Shown here in pieces: positions 54,890-63,988 of a stretch of DNA of 64,000 nt (its first letter is position 1; each line of letters starts with the position of its first letter). The translations under genes were made by a program, and so were the position numbers. The DNA comes from G965267335 sp965267335. Lineage in GTDB: Bacteria; Bacteroidota; Bacteroidia; Cytophagales; JAAEPT01. The DNA lies in contig OZ253953.1 in assembly GCA_965267335.1 (NCBI GenBank), positions 682,001 through 746,000 of the forward strand, read 5' to 3'. Under the pieces are notes generated by a model, which saw only the letters and a list, made by a program, of their open reading frames with translations, did no database searches and was not told the origin of the DNA.

Positions 54890-55951
54890 ATGAATGAGTA
54901 TTCACTGTTGTATTCTTGTGTACTGGCATCAGTATGGGCTTTTCTCATAGCACTATTTGCTATTCCTTCCATTATTTATGTGGCACATGAAAAGAATCTT
55001 CTGGACAAACCCAATAAGAGAACAGTACATGAGTCATCAAAACCACGCATTGGTGGACTAGCGATTTTTGCCGGGTTTATTTCAGCCTTAACGATATTCG
55101 GTGAGTTTAGAGCTGAGGGAGAAGGGATTCAACAGGCTCTGGCTGGAAGCGTAATAATCTTTTTTATTGGCTTAAAAGATGACATAGCAGCGGTCTCTGC
55201 ATTTAAAAAGTTTTTCGTTCAAATTCTCGCTACTGGCATAGTTGTTTTTATGGCTGATATCCGAATCACTTCTTTTCATGGCTTTTTGGGCTTACACGAA
55301 ATTGATCACGTTGGCACCAGTTATATACTTACTTTCTTCACAATTATCGGTATTACAAATGCAATGAACCTGATAGATGGTGTCGATGGTCTGGCAGGAA
55401 GTTTGGTTGCAATTATATGTATTACCTATGGTATCTGCTTTTACAAAATGAATTCAGAGTTTACAGTGCTGGCTTTCTGTCTGGCAGGTGCAATTCTTGG
55501 CTTTTTAAGGTTTAACTTTCATAAAGCACTGATATTTATGGGTGATACGGGCTCATTAGTCAGTGGATTTGTAATAGCAGTGATGTCAATTAAGTTTATT
55601 GAATTAGCAGGGCAAAAGGGGAACGAATTTTTGTCTCCCGGGCTTGCCTTAGCGATAATTATTATTCCACTTGTAGATACATTAAGGGTTTTTATGTTAC
55701 GTATTTTTGCCGGCATAAGCCCGTTTACTCCTGATAAGAACCATATACATCATCGACTAATGGCCTTTGGAATATCTCAGGTAGCTACCGTACTAATTCT
55801 GAACCTGATAAACATTATCTATATTATCGGGATCTGGTATAGCTCAAGATTTGTAGGAATAAATGTCCAGGTTCTTATCATTGTAATATCTGCTTTGTTA
55901 CTTTGCCTTATTTTGGAGATTTTGTTCAAACGAAGACCCATTGAAGCTTAA
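54890..55951 (+). CDS. Undecaprenyl-phosphate glycosyl-1-phosphate transferase (MraY/WecA family)
   Basis: Transfers a sugar-1-phosphate to undecaprenyl phosphate, the first step of many surface polysaccharides. It has 353 residues with about ten membrane helices and the family motifs L-K-D-D-I (catalytic Asp pair), N-L-I-D-G-V-D-G-L-A-G, F-M-G-D-T-G-S-L and H-I-H-H-R-L-M. The last motif and the absence of MraY-specific motifs point to WecA/TagO type. It overlaps the next gene by 11 bases. It may feed the polysaccharide export genes nearby. Confidence 0.93.
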   Translation: MNEYSLLYSCVLASVWAFLIALFAIPSIIYVAHEKNLLDKPNKRTVHESSKPRIGGLAIFAGFISALTIFGEFRAEGEGIQQALAGSVIIFFIGLKDDIAAVSAFKKFFVQILATGIVVFMADIRITSFHGFLGLHEIDHVGTSYILTFFTIIGITNAMNLIDGVDGLAGSLVAIICITYGICFYKMNSEFTVLAFCLAGAILGFLRFNFHKALIFMGDTGSLVSGFVIAVMSIKFIELAGQKGNEFLSPGLALAIIIIPLVDTLRVFMLRIFAGISPFTPDKNHIHHRLMAFGISQVATVLILNLINIIYIIGIWYSSRFVGINVQVLIIVISALLLCLILEILFKRRPIEA

Positions 55952-57059
55952 ATCAGTCATATTCTTGTTCTTGTGCACCGCAGCTACCTTGGCTTCCGGT
56001 CAGGAGAAAACGTATGTCAAAGTCCGTGACCTGGTGCACGAGCTTATGGTGTTCGATGAAAATGTAGATTGTTATTTGCCGTTTCTTAATGAAGAACACT
56101 ATAAAACAAATACCCTTAGTTTTTATCTCGATGAAAAGGAATATCAGAACTGCGAACTCTTAATCAACACAAGTTCCCGGGTAAGCCTTTTTATTGATAA
56201 TCGTTTGTATAAAAACCTTGATGTTGTGGGTCCTAATTATTTATCTATTGGAGATTTGCCATTAAAGGAGACAAGCTTTTTGACAATTTACGGTCTTCAA
56301 GGAGCGGATAATTTAAAAGGATTGGAAATAGTGTATGCAAAACCTGTTTTCTTAGATCAGGAGAATGCTTACAACAAGATTCACTTAAGAAAGCAAGATC
56401 CGATGATTGACATAATAATAATTGTGTTTCTGCTTATACTTTTTGCCTACGCTTTTCTGAGAATATCCCGACCTCGACTTTATAGCTGGTACTTTGACAT
56501 ATCAAAGCTTGTAACCAATACCACCACAGATTTGAATATAGTCGTTTCCAGCTTTAGTGGCTCTGCATTTTTACTAATTGGGTTAAACTCATTAGTCATT
56601 TCCTTTTGTATGATTTTATTTAAATATAAAAATGTGCTGTTAAGTGATGAAATCGCACTATCAATGTCTCCTTGGTCTATTGTTTGGGAGCTACTAGCTC
56701 TTATGGTGCTAGTGTTTTTAGGTTTTATCCTTAAGTTTTTGTTTCTGAGGTTCATTGGTAGCCTGATCGGTACTTCCCGAAGTATTAAGTTGCATTTTTT
56801 CGAATTCAATCGTTTGCTTACAATATCTCTTTGTATTGGTTTGCCATTAACTATCATCGCATTTTATTCAGGAGACGCATCTCTTAATTGGTTGCGATAT
56901 ACTTTTGTGGTCATGTTTCTATTAAGCGTCCTGAGAATTATTTTCGTTGTTAATAGCGAATCTAACTTTAGAATTGTTTATTTATTTTCTTACATTTGCA
57001 CCACCGAAATCGTACCTGTACTGATTTTGGCCAAATATTTTGGATTTGAACGTCTCTAA
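55941..57059 (+). CDS. DUF4271-like membrane protein upstream of hemD-like gene
   Basis: A 372-residue protein starting at a TTG that lies inside the end of the transferase gene (11-base overlap). N-terminal signal peptide (about 1-20, ending A-S-G-Q), a periplasmic or extracellular domain to about 150, then about six membrane helices (155-370). The layout and its position immediately before a HemD-like gene match the DUF4271 family of Bacteroidota. The role is unknown. Confidence 0.75.
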   Translation: MKLKSVIFLFLCTAATLASGQEKTYVKVRDLVHELMVFDENVDCYLPFLNEEHYKTNTLSFYLDEKEYQNCELLINTSSRVSLFIDNRLYKNLDVVGPNYLSIGDLPLKETSFLTIYGLQGADNLKGLEIVYAKPVFLDQENAYNKIHLRKQDPMIDIIIIVFLLILFAYAFLRISRPRLYSWYFDISKLVTNTTTDLNIVVSSFSGSAFLLIGLNSLVISFCMILFKYKNVLLSDEIALSMSPWSIVWELLALMVLVFLGFILKFLFLRFIGSLIGTSRSIKLHFFEFNRLLTISLCIGLPLTIIAFYSGDASLNWLRYTFVVMFLLSVLRIIFVVNSESNFRIVYLFSYICTTEIVPVLILAKYFGFERL

Positions 57060-57071
57060 TCGGCTATAAAG

Positions 57072-57851
57072 ATGAGTGCTAACGTGACTGAACTGAAGGA
57101 TAGGAAGAAAGCAGTAAAAAGCATCCTGGTTTCACAACCAAAACCCAGCAATGAAAATTCTCCTTATTTTAAACTGGCTGAAAAGTTTAATATAAAAGTT
57201 GACTTTCGACCATTTATTCAGGTTGAGGGAGTCAATTATAAAGAATTCAGAAAGGAAAAAATAAACATCCTTGATCATACAGCGGTAATATTTACAAGTC
57301 GTAATGCGGTAGATAATTTTTTCAGGATTTGTGAGGAAAGTAAGATTGAAGTACCATCTAGCATGAAGTACTTTTGTATCTCTGAGCAAACGGCTAATTA
57401 CCTTCAGAAATATATTATCATCAGAAAGCGCAAGATTTTTACCGGTACCAAAACGGCCAAGGATTTGCTCGATGTAATCAAAAAACACAAGGGAGAGAAG
57501 TTTCTCTTTCCATGCTCCAACATCAGAAAGGATGATATTCCAAGCTTTCTTCGAGACGAAGGCTATGAATATAGCGAAGCGGTACTTTATAAGACTGTAG
57601 CGAGTGATTTATCTGACTTGAAGGATGTTAATTATGACATGATAGCATTCTTTAGTCCGTCAGGGGTAAATTCATTATTCGTGAACTTTCCGGATTTTCA
57701 GCAGAACGGAACCAGAATTGCAGCATTCGGACCGACAACATCAAAAGCAGTAGAGGATGCAGGACTGATATTGGACGTTCAGGCACCAATGCCAGATGCA
57801 CCTTCAATGACAGGAGCAATCGAAATGTATATAAAGGGCACTAAGAAATAG
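57072..57851 (+). CDS. Uroporphyrinogen-III synthase family protein
   Basis: A 259-residue two-lobed HemD-fold protein. Characteristic segments: F-T-S-R-N-A-V-D-N-F-F (first lobe), F-F-S-P-S-G-V-N-S-L-F and A-A-F-G-P-T-T-S-K-A-V (second lobe). HemD closes hydroxymethylbilane to uroporphyrinogen III in heme synthesis. No other tetrapyrrole synthesis gene is near, although hemW is 4 kb away, and it sits between the DUF4271-like gene and T9SS genes, so a true role in heme synthesis is likely but not certain. Confidence 0.85.
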   Translation: MSANVTELKDRKKAVKSILVSQPKPSNENSPYFKLAEKFNIKVDFRPFIQVEGVNYKEFRKEKINILDHTAVIFTSRNAVDNFFRICEESKIEVPSSMKYFCISEQTANYLQKYIIIRKRKIFTGTKTAKDLLDVIKKHKGEKFLFPCSNIRKDDIPSFLRDEGYEYSEAVLYKTVASDLSDLKDVNYDMIAFFSPSGVNSLFVNFPDFQQNGTRIAAFGPTTSKAVEDAGLILDVQAPMPDAPSMTGAIEMYIKGTKK

Positions 57852-57973
57852 TAGAGGATTTTTAGCGTTATTTGTAAAATTTGGGCTAATAATTTCGAGT
57901 AGTAAGCACTTAGTGTTATATTTAATGGCACTTAGGTAGTTTTTTTAGCTTAGTGCAGATACAACAATCTGAA

Positions 57974-59053
57974 ATGAAGTTGACAAAAAATATAGTTGTA
58001 GCATTCATTTTGCTATTTCAGGGCTGGGGTGTAGTTGCTCAACAGGACGCACAGTTTAGTCATTATATGTTCACTAAACTGTATTACAATCCTGCCTATT
58101 CAGGTATGGATCCTTACAGCTCTGCGAGTTTATTGCATCGATCTCAGTGGTTGGCTTATCAGACTATCAACAACAATGATCAGGGTGGAGCGCCCGTTAC
58201 CCAGCAATTTTCTTTCAATCACGGACTTAAGTACGGAGGTAATAGTAATAAGGCAGGTGTAGGTTTGATACTAGTAAATGATGTCTTGGGACCGTTACAT
58301 AATTTGAATCTGAAGTTATCATATGCTCATCATGTAGATCTTTCCTCGGGAAAACTTAGCATGGGACTTAAAGGAGGATTTTATAGTCAAAGAATTAGAG
58401 TAGACTGGTTGCGTGCCAATGATGAGGCCAATGACCCGATTATCAGTCAATTGAACGCAAATGGTTCGGCCTCACAGTTGAAACCTGATTTTGGTCTGGG
58501 GTTCTGGTATCAGGATAGACTTGATAAGTATTATCTGGGAGTTTCAATGAATCACCTGATACGCTCTAGTTTCGACTGGGGAGTTGATGAGGATTCTATA
58601 AATACAAAACTGATACAGCACCTATATATAACTGGTGGTTACAATATCCAGATCAGTAACAATATTTCCTTACTCCCTAATTTTATTATTCAAAGCGATA
58701 TCGATGAGACAAACTGGAAAATGGGTGTGCTGGCAACCTACGATACAAAGGTTAAAAATGAGTATTGGTTAGGATTGACTTTCCGTCAAAGTTTTACGGA
58801 TAAGGGAGCAGATAACAGTGGAAAAAAATATAGCCTTGATGACCTGGTCATTATTGCAGGGTTAGGGACAATGAAAAATAAGGACGGTAACTGGAACTCG
58901 CTGAAGTTGAGTTATGCGTTTGACCTTGTTTCTAGTGGAGTAAAAGCGAAGAACCCAACGTCTCATGAAATCATGTTGACCTACATTCTTCCAAGCGGAC
59001 TTACTAGCGGTCGTCCGCCACTAAAGACACCACGTTATGAACATCCGAAGTGA
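57974..59053 (+). CDS. porP: PorP/SprF family T9SS outer-membrane protein
   Basis: A 359-residue protein; the ATG at 57974 gives a clean signal peptide (about 1-22, ending V-V-A-Q). The frame extends to a GTG at 57953 but without better sense. The hallmark start of the mature protein, Q-D-A-Q-F-S-H-Y-M-F then Y-N-P-A-Y-S-G, identifies the PorP/SprF family. The rest is a beta-barrel. Family members support secretion or surface attachment of T9SS cargo with type B sorting domains, the type found in the three giant proteins of this window. It precedes gldK-N on the same strand, the classical order. Confidence 0.93.
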   Translation: MKLTKNIVVAFILLFQGWGVVAQQDAQFSHYMFTKLYYNPAYSGMDPYSSASLLHRSQWLAYQTINNNDQGGAPVTQQFSFNHGLKYGGNSNKAGVGLILVNDVLGPLHNLNLKLSYAHHVDLSSGKLSMGLKGGFYSQRIRVDWLRANDEANDPIISQLNANGSASQLKPDFGLGFWYQDRLDKYYLGVSMNHLIRSSFDWGVDEDSINTKLIQHLYITGGYNIQISNNISLLPNFIIQSDIDETNWKMGVLATYDTKVKNEYWLGLTFRQSFTDKGADNSGKKYSLDDLVIIAGLGTMKNKDGNWNSLKLSYAFDLVSSGVKAKNPTSHEIMLTYILPSGLTSGRPPLKTPRYEHPK

Positions 59054-59102
59054 AAAAGCTTGCTTGGCTAAATAATAATTGCCATATTGTGGAGCTTTTT
59101 TA
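59053..59102 (+). terminator. Possible weak terminator between porP and gldK
   Basis: AAAAAGCT and AGCTTTTT pair at the ends of a 48-base stretch, with an inner TGGC/GCCA stem, followed by TTATAATTTT. It directly overlaps the end of porP. It might separate porP from gldK or only reduce read-through. Confidence 0.35.
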
Positions 59103-59245
59103 TAATTTTAGCAAGGATTTATATAACAAAAGCAATAATATCAGCATTTAGCTGTTTTATATAATACAGGAATTTGTTAATTTGAAGGATTGCTAGTGTT
59201 GAAGTGTTAGAAAATTTGTTAAAAACAGAGCAAAATCTAGGAGTT

Positions 59246-60298
59246 ATGAATAAATTAAGTGTTATCAGTAAGAAGATAGTGTTATGTCTGTCGCTTGGTG
59301 CGGCCGTTGCACTACAAAGCTGTGGTGGTGGCGGTGTTATTGATGGAGGTGGTGACCTCATCGGTGTACCAAATCGACTCGGCTGGGACCAGACGGTACC
59401 ATATGGTATGGTTGTGTGTCCGTCAGGAACTTTTCACATGGGGCAAGCGGACGAAGATGTGCCGACAACCCAAATCAATTTGAACAAACAAGTAACGATC
59501 GGTGGGTTCTATATGGACGATACCGAGATTACAAACAACGAATACAGACAGTTCGTTGAAGTATTCTTGACCGACTCAGTTGGTGAAGGATCAGAGTCGA
59601 ACTGGACTTTCGAAGATTTTATGACTGATCTTTACCCAGACACTACAGTATGGGTAAGAGATTTCTCTCACCATATGGGTGACCCTATGATGGAGTACTA
59701 CTGGATGCACCCAGCATTCGATGAGTATCCTGTTGTTGGTGTCGATTGGTTTGCTTGCAAGGTGTTTTGCGAGTGGAGAACTGCTCATATGAACACTTTC
59801 CGTGCAAATATCGGACTAGTGGAAATGCCAAGATTCAGATTGCCTTCAGAAGCTGAGTGGGAATACGCAGCGAGAGGTGGTCGTGACATGGCTAAGTATC
59901 CTTGGGGTAACCCTTATATCCGTAACGCTAAAGGTTGTATGTTAGCCAACTTTAAGCCTGGTCGTGGTAACTACTATGATGACGGATTCATGTATTCTTC
60001 GCCAGTAGCATCATATTTTTCAAATGACTACGGGTTGTATGACATGGCTGGTAATGTAGCTGAGTGGTGTGAAGATGCCTACTTCCCTGCTGCAATGCCT
60101 GTAACCTGGGATTTGAACCCGACTTACTTTGATGATTTCGAACCTCGTAAAATCATCAGAGGTGGTTCATGGAAAGATATCGCATACTATCTTGAAACAG
60201 GTACCAGAACTTATGAGTACCAGGATACGACTAAGTCGTATATCGGTTTCAGATGTGTGATGACATACCTTGGTAGATCATCTGGTTCAGAGTTCTAA
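59246..60298 (+). CDS. gldK: T9SS ring lipoprotein GldK (PorK)
   Basis: Outer-membrane-associated lipoprotein forming the periplasmic ring with GldN. The start is taken at the ATG at 59246, which gives a lipoprotein signal peptide ending L-Q-S-C-G-G-G-G (Cys about 26). The frame upstream to 59204 is not needed. The protein has 350 residues with a formylglycine-generating-enzyme-like (SUMF1) domain: P-S-G-T-F-H-M-G, D-D-T-E-I-T-N-N-E-Y-R-Q-F, R-L-P-S-E-A-E-W-E-Y-A-A-R-G-G, A-G-N-V-A-E-W-C-E-D and I-R-G-G-S-W. It is shorter than the Flavobacterium GldK. It leads the gldKLMN gene order. Confidence 0.95.
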   Translation: MNKLSVISKKIVLCLSLGAAVALQSCGGGGVIDGGGDLIGVPNRLGWDQTVPYGMVVCPSGTFHMGQADEDVPTTQINLNKQVTIGGFYMDDTEITNNEYRQFVEVFLTDSVGEGSESNWTFEDFMTDLYPDTTVWVRDFSHHMGDPMMEYYWMHPAFDEYPVVGVDWFACKVFCEWRTAHMNTFRANIGLVEMPRFRLPSEAEWEYAARGGRDMAKYPWGNPYIRNAKGCMLANFKPGRGNYYDDGFMYSSPVASYFSNDYGLYDMAGNVAEWCEDAYFPAAMPVTWDLNPTYFDDFEPRKIIRGGSWKDIAYYLETGTRTYEYQDTTKSYIGFRCVMTYLGRSSGSEF

Positions 60299-60406
60299 AA
60301 AACATTTACATTTAATTTCTTTTGTAACCAAATTTGATTATCTCGTTATAATCATAAATAGCTTAGTATATTTTCAATTATTTATTAACCTAAAAATTTA
60401 GTAAAG

Positions 60407-61210
60407 ATGAGTGCACAAAATGGAGGATTCATGGATGTCTTCGAATACAAAATCATGCCTAAAGTATATGGTATCGGAGCAGCCATTGTTATTGTTGGGG
60501 CTTTGTTTAAACTAATGCACTGGCCATTTGCAAGTATTATGCTTATTGCTGGTCTTGGAACAGAAGCTCTTATTTTTATCGCGTCAGCGTTTATGCCAGT
60601 TCATAAAGATCCGGCTTGGGAAAGAGTATACCCTCAACTTGCTGATGAGTACTACGATGGATATGGTGATGAAGAAGCAGCGACACCAGAAAACGTAACA
60701 GGATCTCTTAACGAGATGATGGCTGGTGCCAATATTACTCAAGATACAATTAGTAAATTAGGCGTAGGCCTTAACAGCTTAAGTGAGAACGTATCTAAAA
60801 TGTCAGATATGTCAGATGCAGCAGCAGCTACAAGCGAATACGCGGCTAATGTTAAGAGTGCTTCTAAATCTTTAACTGAGATGGGCAAATCTTATGCTAC
60901 AACAGCAGAAGCAATGGCAGGTATGGCTAGCGCAGCTTCAGATGCTAAAGAATACCACGCTCAGGTACAAGCGATCACTAAGAATTTGGGATCACTAAAT
61001 GCAGTATACGAAATGGAGCTTCAGGATGCGAATAATCACCTGAAAGCGATGAATAAGTTCTACAGTAACCTATCTTCTGCAATGGAGAACATGGCAGATG
61101 CAAGTAAGGACACTGATGCATTTAAGAAAGAGCTTAACAAGTTGTCAACTAACTTGACTGCTCTGAACAATGTATACGGAAGTATGCTTACTGCAATGAA
61201 AGGAAGCTAA
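60407..61210 (+). CDS. gldL: T9SS motor protein GldL (PorL)
   Basis: Inner-membrane subunit of the GldL-GldM proton-driven motor that powers secretion and gliding. It has 267 residues, with two membrane helices near the N-terminus (about 20-38 and 45-65) carrying the conserved L-F-K-L-M-H-W-P-F and G-T-E-A-L-I-F motifs, the Glu in the second being the likely proton-coupling residue. A long cytoplasmic helical, Ala/Ser/Lys/Asn-rich tail with regular N-x-L spacing (about 100-265) suggests coiled coil. It lies 108 bp after gldK and 58 bp before gldM. Confidence 0.96.
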   Translation: MSAQNGGFMDVFEYKIMPKVYGIGAAIVIVGALFKLMHWPFASIMLIAGLGTEALIFIASAFMPVHKDPAWERVYPQLADEYYDGYGDEEAATPENVTGSLNEMMAGANITQDTISKLGVGLNSLSENVSKMSDMSDAAAATSEYAANVKSASKSLTEMGKSYATTAEAMAGMASAASDAKEYHAQVQAITKNLGSLNAVYEMELQDANNHLKAMNKFYSNLSSAMENMADASKDTDAFKKELNKLSTNLTALNNVYGSMLTAMKGS

Positions 61211-61268
61211 TAAGCGCTATCATTGAATTATTTAACTGATATTGTTGAACTTTATAAAAATATAGATT

Positions 61269-62996
61269 ATGGCAGGAGGTAAAGAATCCCCGAGACAAAA
61301 GATGATCGGGATGATGTATCTTGTACTGACTGCACTACTTGCCCTACAAGTTAGTGCGGCCATTATGGAGAAATTCATCCTTCTCGATCAGTCCTTAAAA
61401 GGGACAGCCATGAAACAGGAAGTTGTAAATGATGCTACAGTAGATAGAATTGCTAAATCTGTTGCGGACAGAAACAACAAACCTGAAGAAGTCGCTTTAC
61501 TTGAAGATGCGAAGAAAGTAAAGGAAATGACTCATGATGTGATTGATAAGTATCTGGAAAAAGACATCCGTAAGAAGTTCGTTGAGGACAATGGTGGATG
61601 GGAAGAAGGCAAGGAAGGCACAAAGCCTAAGAATGCTAAGGATACTGAAGTAACCAACCAATTCTTTGTCGGAATCGAAGGTAAGAAAAATGGTAAGGCT
61701 TACGAGATCAAGAAGAAGTTAGACAAGTACATTGACGATTTGACTGCAATTGCCAAGAAAAATGGAATTGAAGTTGGTCCAGGTAAGGAGCTTGAACTTC
61801 CTCTTATTGCAATGGGTGGTAAAGAGCACCCTATCTTTAAGGATGATCCTGATCAAAAAAGAAAGGATTTCGCTAAACTGAACTTCGAAGATTCTCCAAT
61901 GGTGGCTGCGCTTGCAACGCTTAGTGAGTTAGAAGCGAAAATTGTTAAAGCTGAGGGCGACCTTTTAAATGCTTTAGCATCTAAAGTAGGTGCAGCGGAT
62001 TTCAAATTCGATTTACCCTCAGCGATGTTCCGTGCTCCGTCTAGTACTATTGCAGCAGGAACTGATTATGAGGCAGAGATGTTTATAGCAGCAACAGCTT
62101 CTACTATCAAACCTGAAATGTGGTGGAAACACGGCACACACCCTAAAGATAAAAAAGGTAAGCCTGTTGAAGTTACTCCTAAGGATCTTGAAGGTAAAGA
62201 CGTTAAGAAAATTGATAAACTTGACGAAAAAGGAAGAGGTCAGCTGAAGTTTAGAGCATCAGGTGGTGGATATGATAAAGAAGGTAAGGCCAAGAAAAAA
62301 TGGACTGGGTATGTAAAGATACCGAAGCCAACAGGTGGCGATACAATCTTCGTTGTAGATGCTGAATATATTGTTGCTAAGCCTGTAATTCAGGTACAGT
62401 CAGGTGCAATTAGCGCACTTTACAAAGATTGTGGTAACCTTCTTGATATTCAGGTTCCTGCATTAGGCGCGCTTTATAAGCCTTCTTTCTCTGTATCAGG
62501 GGGCTCAAAAACCATGGGTAAGAAGAAAGGTCAGGTAATCATTGTTCCTAACAGACCAACTGTAGCAATAACGGTTTCTTCGGGCGGTACAAGAATTGGT
62601 ACTGAGAAGTTTAAAGTTAGACTGGTTCCTAAGCCGGATATTTTAGTAAAACTTCCTAATGGTAAAGAAGCGAATGTAAAAAGAGGTGAAAGAGCCGGAG
62701 CGGTACGTAGCTTAAGAGTTGTTGCAGAATGTTCTGATGATAACTTTAAGCAGAACTTACCTAGAGATGCTCGTTACTTCGTTTCTAAATGGGAGGTTAT
62801 GTTGGTTAGAGGTAAAAGACCTGTTAACAAACAGACTGTTAGTGGATCTAGCTACAACGTGTCAAGACTTGGTCAGCAAAGACCTGGTGATCGTATCTTG
62901 ATTGATGTGAAGAGCGTTGCAAGAAAGAACTATCAAAACAGAACATTACCTGTAACAATAGGAACTACAATTATTAACATTCCTCTTACAGATTAA
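61269..62996 (+). CDS. gldM: T9SS motor protein GldM (PorM)
   Basis: Inner-membrane partner of GldL whose large periplasmic part contacts the GldK-GldN ring. It has 575 residues, with one N-terminal helix (about 13-32) preceded by the family start A-G-G-K-E-S-P-R-Q-K-M-I-G-M-M-Y-L-V-L-T and followed by periplasmic D1-D4-type domains (helical to about 245, then beta domains to the end). One linker near 285-330 is unusually Lys/Gly-rich (repeated D-K-K-G-K, K-E-G-K-A-K-K-K). All family landmarks are otherwise present. Confidence 0.96.
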   Translation: MAGGKESPRQKMIGMMYLVLTALLALQVSAAIMEKFILLDQSLKGTAMKQEVVNDATVDRIAKSVADRNNKPEEVALLEDAKKVKEMTHDVIDKYLEKDIRKKFVEDNGGWEEGKEGTKPKNAKDTEVTNQFFVGIEGKKNGKAYEIKKKLDKYIDDLTAIAKKNGIEVGPGKELELPLIAMGGKEHPIFKDDPDQKRKDFAKLNFEDSPMVAALATLSELEAKIVKAEGDLLNALASKVGAADFKFDLPSAMFRAPSSTIAAGTDYEAEMFIAATASTIKPEMWWKHGTHPKDKKGKPVEVTPKDLEGKDVKKIDKLDEKGRGQLKFRASGGGYDKEGKAKKKWTGYVKIPKPTGGDTIFVVDAEYIVAKPVIQVQSGAISALYKDCGNLLDIQVPALGALYKPSFSVSGGSKTMGKKKGQVIIVPNRPTVAITVSSGGTRIGTEKFKVRLVPKPDILVKLPNGKEANVKRGERAGAVRSLRVVAECSDDNFKQNLPRDARYFVSKWEVMLVRGKRPVNKQTVSGSSYNVSRLGQQRPGDRILIDVKSVARKNYQNRTLPVTIGTTIINIPLTD

Positions 62997-63019
62997 TGTT
63001 GAATTAAATAATAAGGATT

Positions 63020-63925
63020 ATGAAAAAGTTAAGTGTTGTTTTTGGTTTTATGCTTTGTGTTACGGCTTCGTATGCACAGGAAGGTTTGAGTAATGTGGAC
63101 GAAGGATGGAATGATCAATCGGTTCGTCCTATTCACAGGTCAGACATCATGTGGCAGAAGACGGTAATCAGAGCTGTCGATTTGAGAGAAAAGCAGAATG
63201 AGCCGATCTTCTCAAAGAACAAACAAATTACGAAGATTATTATTGAGGCAGCTAAAGCTGGCGAATTGAAAATCTGGAAAACTGATTCTCTGGATCGAGG
63301 TCAACCATTGACTCTTGAGGAATTCTTAAAGAATATTCAAATTCCTTCTGAGGAAGTACAGTATTCTGATGAGGAACTAGAGTTCATGGATACTGGTGGT
63401 GAAGAAGATTTAGGTGCGAGTGATCCATGGGGTGATTTTGGTGATGATACAGGTGGTGGTGAAGAAGAGGTTGTTGAGGAAGCAGCCACTAATAGCGTGG
63501 AGTATTACCAACCTATTGACCTATATCAGCTTGAGATAAAAGAAGACCAAATTTTCGATAAGCAGCGCTCTCGTATGTACTACGATATGTTATCAATAAC
63601 TATCAAAGTACCTGCTGATCATCCGTTAAATATAAAGGGGATTGAAATCCCTGCTGGTTCTTTTAGTTATAAAGAACTAGTAACAAAGGTGTTCAAAAAT
63701 AATCCGAATGCTATTTGGTACAACCCATACAACGATGCTGAGCATCGCACATTAGCTGATGCTTTTGAATTGAGGTTGTTCTCATCTTATATTATTAAGG
63801 TTAGTAATCCTGCCGATGATTATCTTGTTGATATCTACGGTGGAGATCAATGGACTGGAATTATGGCATCTCAATGGAAGTCTTATGAGCTTCTTGAGTA
63901 TGAGCATAATCTCTGGGAATTCTAA
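63020..63925 (+). CDS. gldN: T9SS ring protein GldN (PorN)
   Basis: Periplasmic ring subunit working with GldK. It has 301 residues, with a signal peptide (about 1-20, ending S-Y-A-Q), the family core beginning R-P-I-H-R-S-D-I-M-W-Q-K-T-V-I-R, and the end with Y-N-P-Y-N-D-A-E-H-R-T-L-A-D-A-F-E-L-R-L. A very acidic Gly-rich stretch lies at about 111-156, interrupting the core. This is probably a flexible loop. It follows gldM by 23 bp and is followed by a strong terminator. Confidence 0.95.
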   Translation: MKKLSVVFGFMLCVTASYAQEGLSNVDEGWNDQSVRPIHRSDIMWQKTVIRAVDLREKQNEPIFSKNKQITKIIIEAAKAGELKIWKTDSLDRGQPLTLEEFLKNIQIPSEEVQYSDEELEFMDTGGEEDLGASDPWGDFGDDTGGGEEEVVEEAATNSVEYYQPIDLYQLEIKEDQIFDKQRSRMYYDMLSITIKVPADHPLNIKGIEIPAGSFSYKELVTKVFKNNPNAIWYNPYNDAEHRTLADAFELRLFSSYIIKVSNPADDYLVDIYGGDQWTGIMASQWKSYELLEYEHNLWEF

Positions 63926-63956
63926 GAAAATATATAGCAACACTTAGCTTTTTCTT

Positions 63957-63988
63957 CCCGCAGCTGTAAAGTTGCGGGATTTTTTTTG
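63957..63988 (+). terminator. Rho-independent terminator after gldN
   Basis: A nine-pair stem CCCGCAGCT / AGTTGCGGG (one G-T pair) with a four-base loop, followed by A and eight Ts. It closes the gldKLMN operon 31 bp after the stop. Confidence 0.85.
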
